A stretch of DNA of 64,000 nucleotides from NCBI GenBank assembly GCA_021832345.1, contig JAKBKY010000006.1, positions 80,611 through 144,610 on the forward strand, written 5' to 3'. Each line of letters starts with the position of its first letter. Position 1 is the stretch's first letter. Below the pieces are notes generated by a model that saw only the letters and a program-made list of their open reading frames with translations, made no database searches and was not told the origin of the DNA. Source of the DNA: a bacterium (GTDB taxonomy: Bacteria > Vulcanimicrobiota > Vulcanimicrobiia > Vulcanimicrobiales > Vulcanimicrobiaceae). The translations under genes and the position numbers were made by a program. Positions 63,760-64,000 of the stretch are shown piece by piece.

Positions 63760-64000
63760 ATGCCCGAGCGACGTACCTTCTGCAGCATGCAGAGAGCGCG
63801 TTTCTTAGGGGTGATGGCAGCCGGCAGCGTGCTCGCGATGGCGCCGCTTGCAGTTTCGGCTGCCGTGCCGCTGGCCGATCGCCGCTTTGAACGCGCACTG
63901 GTACTGAGCGGCGGCGGAGCCCGCGGCGCTTACGAAGCGGGCGTCATCGCGTCGCTCGTACGAGCAGCGGGTGTGCGAGACGGAGAACGTTTGCCGTCGG
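63760..64000 (+). CDS. Patatin-like phospholipase, N-terminal part (runs off the window)
   Basis: The frame is open to the window end. From the ATG at 63760 (GGGGA upstream) the product begins ERRTFCSMQRARFLGVMAAG and continues into a hydrophobic core and ALA-type end, resembling a signal or Tat-like leader without an intact twin-Arg. It then has RALVLSGGGARGAYEAGVIA, the oxyanion-hole block of patatins. The GxSxG serine should follow outside the window. Such enzymes hydrolyse acyl lipids. An in-frame ATG at 63679 lies just before the right arm of the inverted repeat and is less likely. Confidence 0.85.
   Translation, partial: MPERRTFCSMQRARFLGVMAAGSVLAMAPLAVSAAVPLADRRFERALVLSGGGARGAYEAGVIASLVRAAGVRDGERLPS

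Overview
The window is a GC-rich, densely packed bacterial chromosome segment. Most of it is housekeeping: rpoD, dnaG, glyS, ppdK, secA, prfB, ftsK, rimO, mnmA, rlmN, RNase J and three genes of the futalosine menaquinone route. The mix of RND efflux, a GT9 heptosyltransferase-like enzyme, LCP ligase, RodZ, alpha2-type GlyRS and a KGG stress protein points to a diderm of a deep Terrabacteria-type lineage. A member of the Eremiobacterota/Vulcanimicrobiota (WPS-2) would fit, but this is inference from gene content and not proven by the sequence.

Layout. 1-11.7 kb (mostly minus strand): the N-terminal part of an M1 aminopeptidase, an atypical SDR, a large RND pump, tRNA-Leu(GAG), two peptide-type ABC permeases, then a translationally coupled kamB-like/kamC-like/kce trio of lysine catabolism, an MntP-like exporter and a lone response regulator. 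11.8-19.3 kb: ModB-like permease, proline dehydrogenase, two tandem exported S10 serine peptidases, a HEAT-repeat/cyclophilin protein, a KGG protein and an exported unknown. 19.3-32 kb: dnaG-rpoD, an HD phosphohydrolase, glyS-ppdK, GT2, rlmN, UDG, YbjQ and GT9. 31.9-40.4 kb: prfB, with a programmed +1 frameshift, and secA are separated by about 5 kb of accessory DNA carrying a PaeR7I-like restriction-modification system, a frameshifted VOC gene and small exported proteins. 40.4-49.3 kb: GAF-rich histidine kinase, NHL lipoprotein, polysaccharide deacetylase, LCP protein, rimO, YajQ and RodZ. 49.4-56.8 kb: mnmA, the overlapping mqnE-mqnA-mqnC operon, a structured intergenic element, a Phd/PIN toxin-antitoxin pair with a palindromic operator, and ftsK. 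56.8-64 kb: an isocitrate/isopropylmalate-dehydrogenase-like gene coupled to a double-PilZ protein, an EamA exporter, RNase J, then a decayed stretch (TnpB remnant, Yip1 membrane protein, HicB fragment inside a perfect 24-bp inverted repeat) and the start of a patatin-like lipase.

Functional themes. Peptide and amino-acid use recurs (M1 and S10 peptidases, Dpp-type permeases, proline dehydrogenase, lysine-pathway reactivase and cleavage enzyme). Envelope building and quality control are also prominent. Genes overlap heavily, and three convergent pairs end within the same four bases. The least explained items are the lysine aminomutase reactivase genes without a mutase nearby, the R-M island between secA and prfB with an unexpected methylase class, the rod-like inverted-repeat element upstream of mqnE, and the dehydrogenase-PilZ pair.
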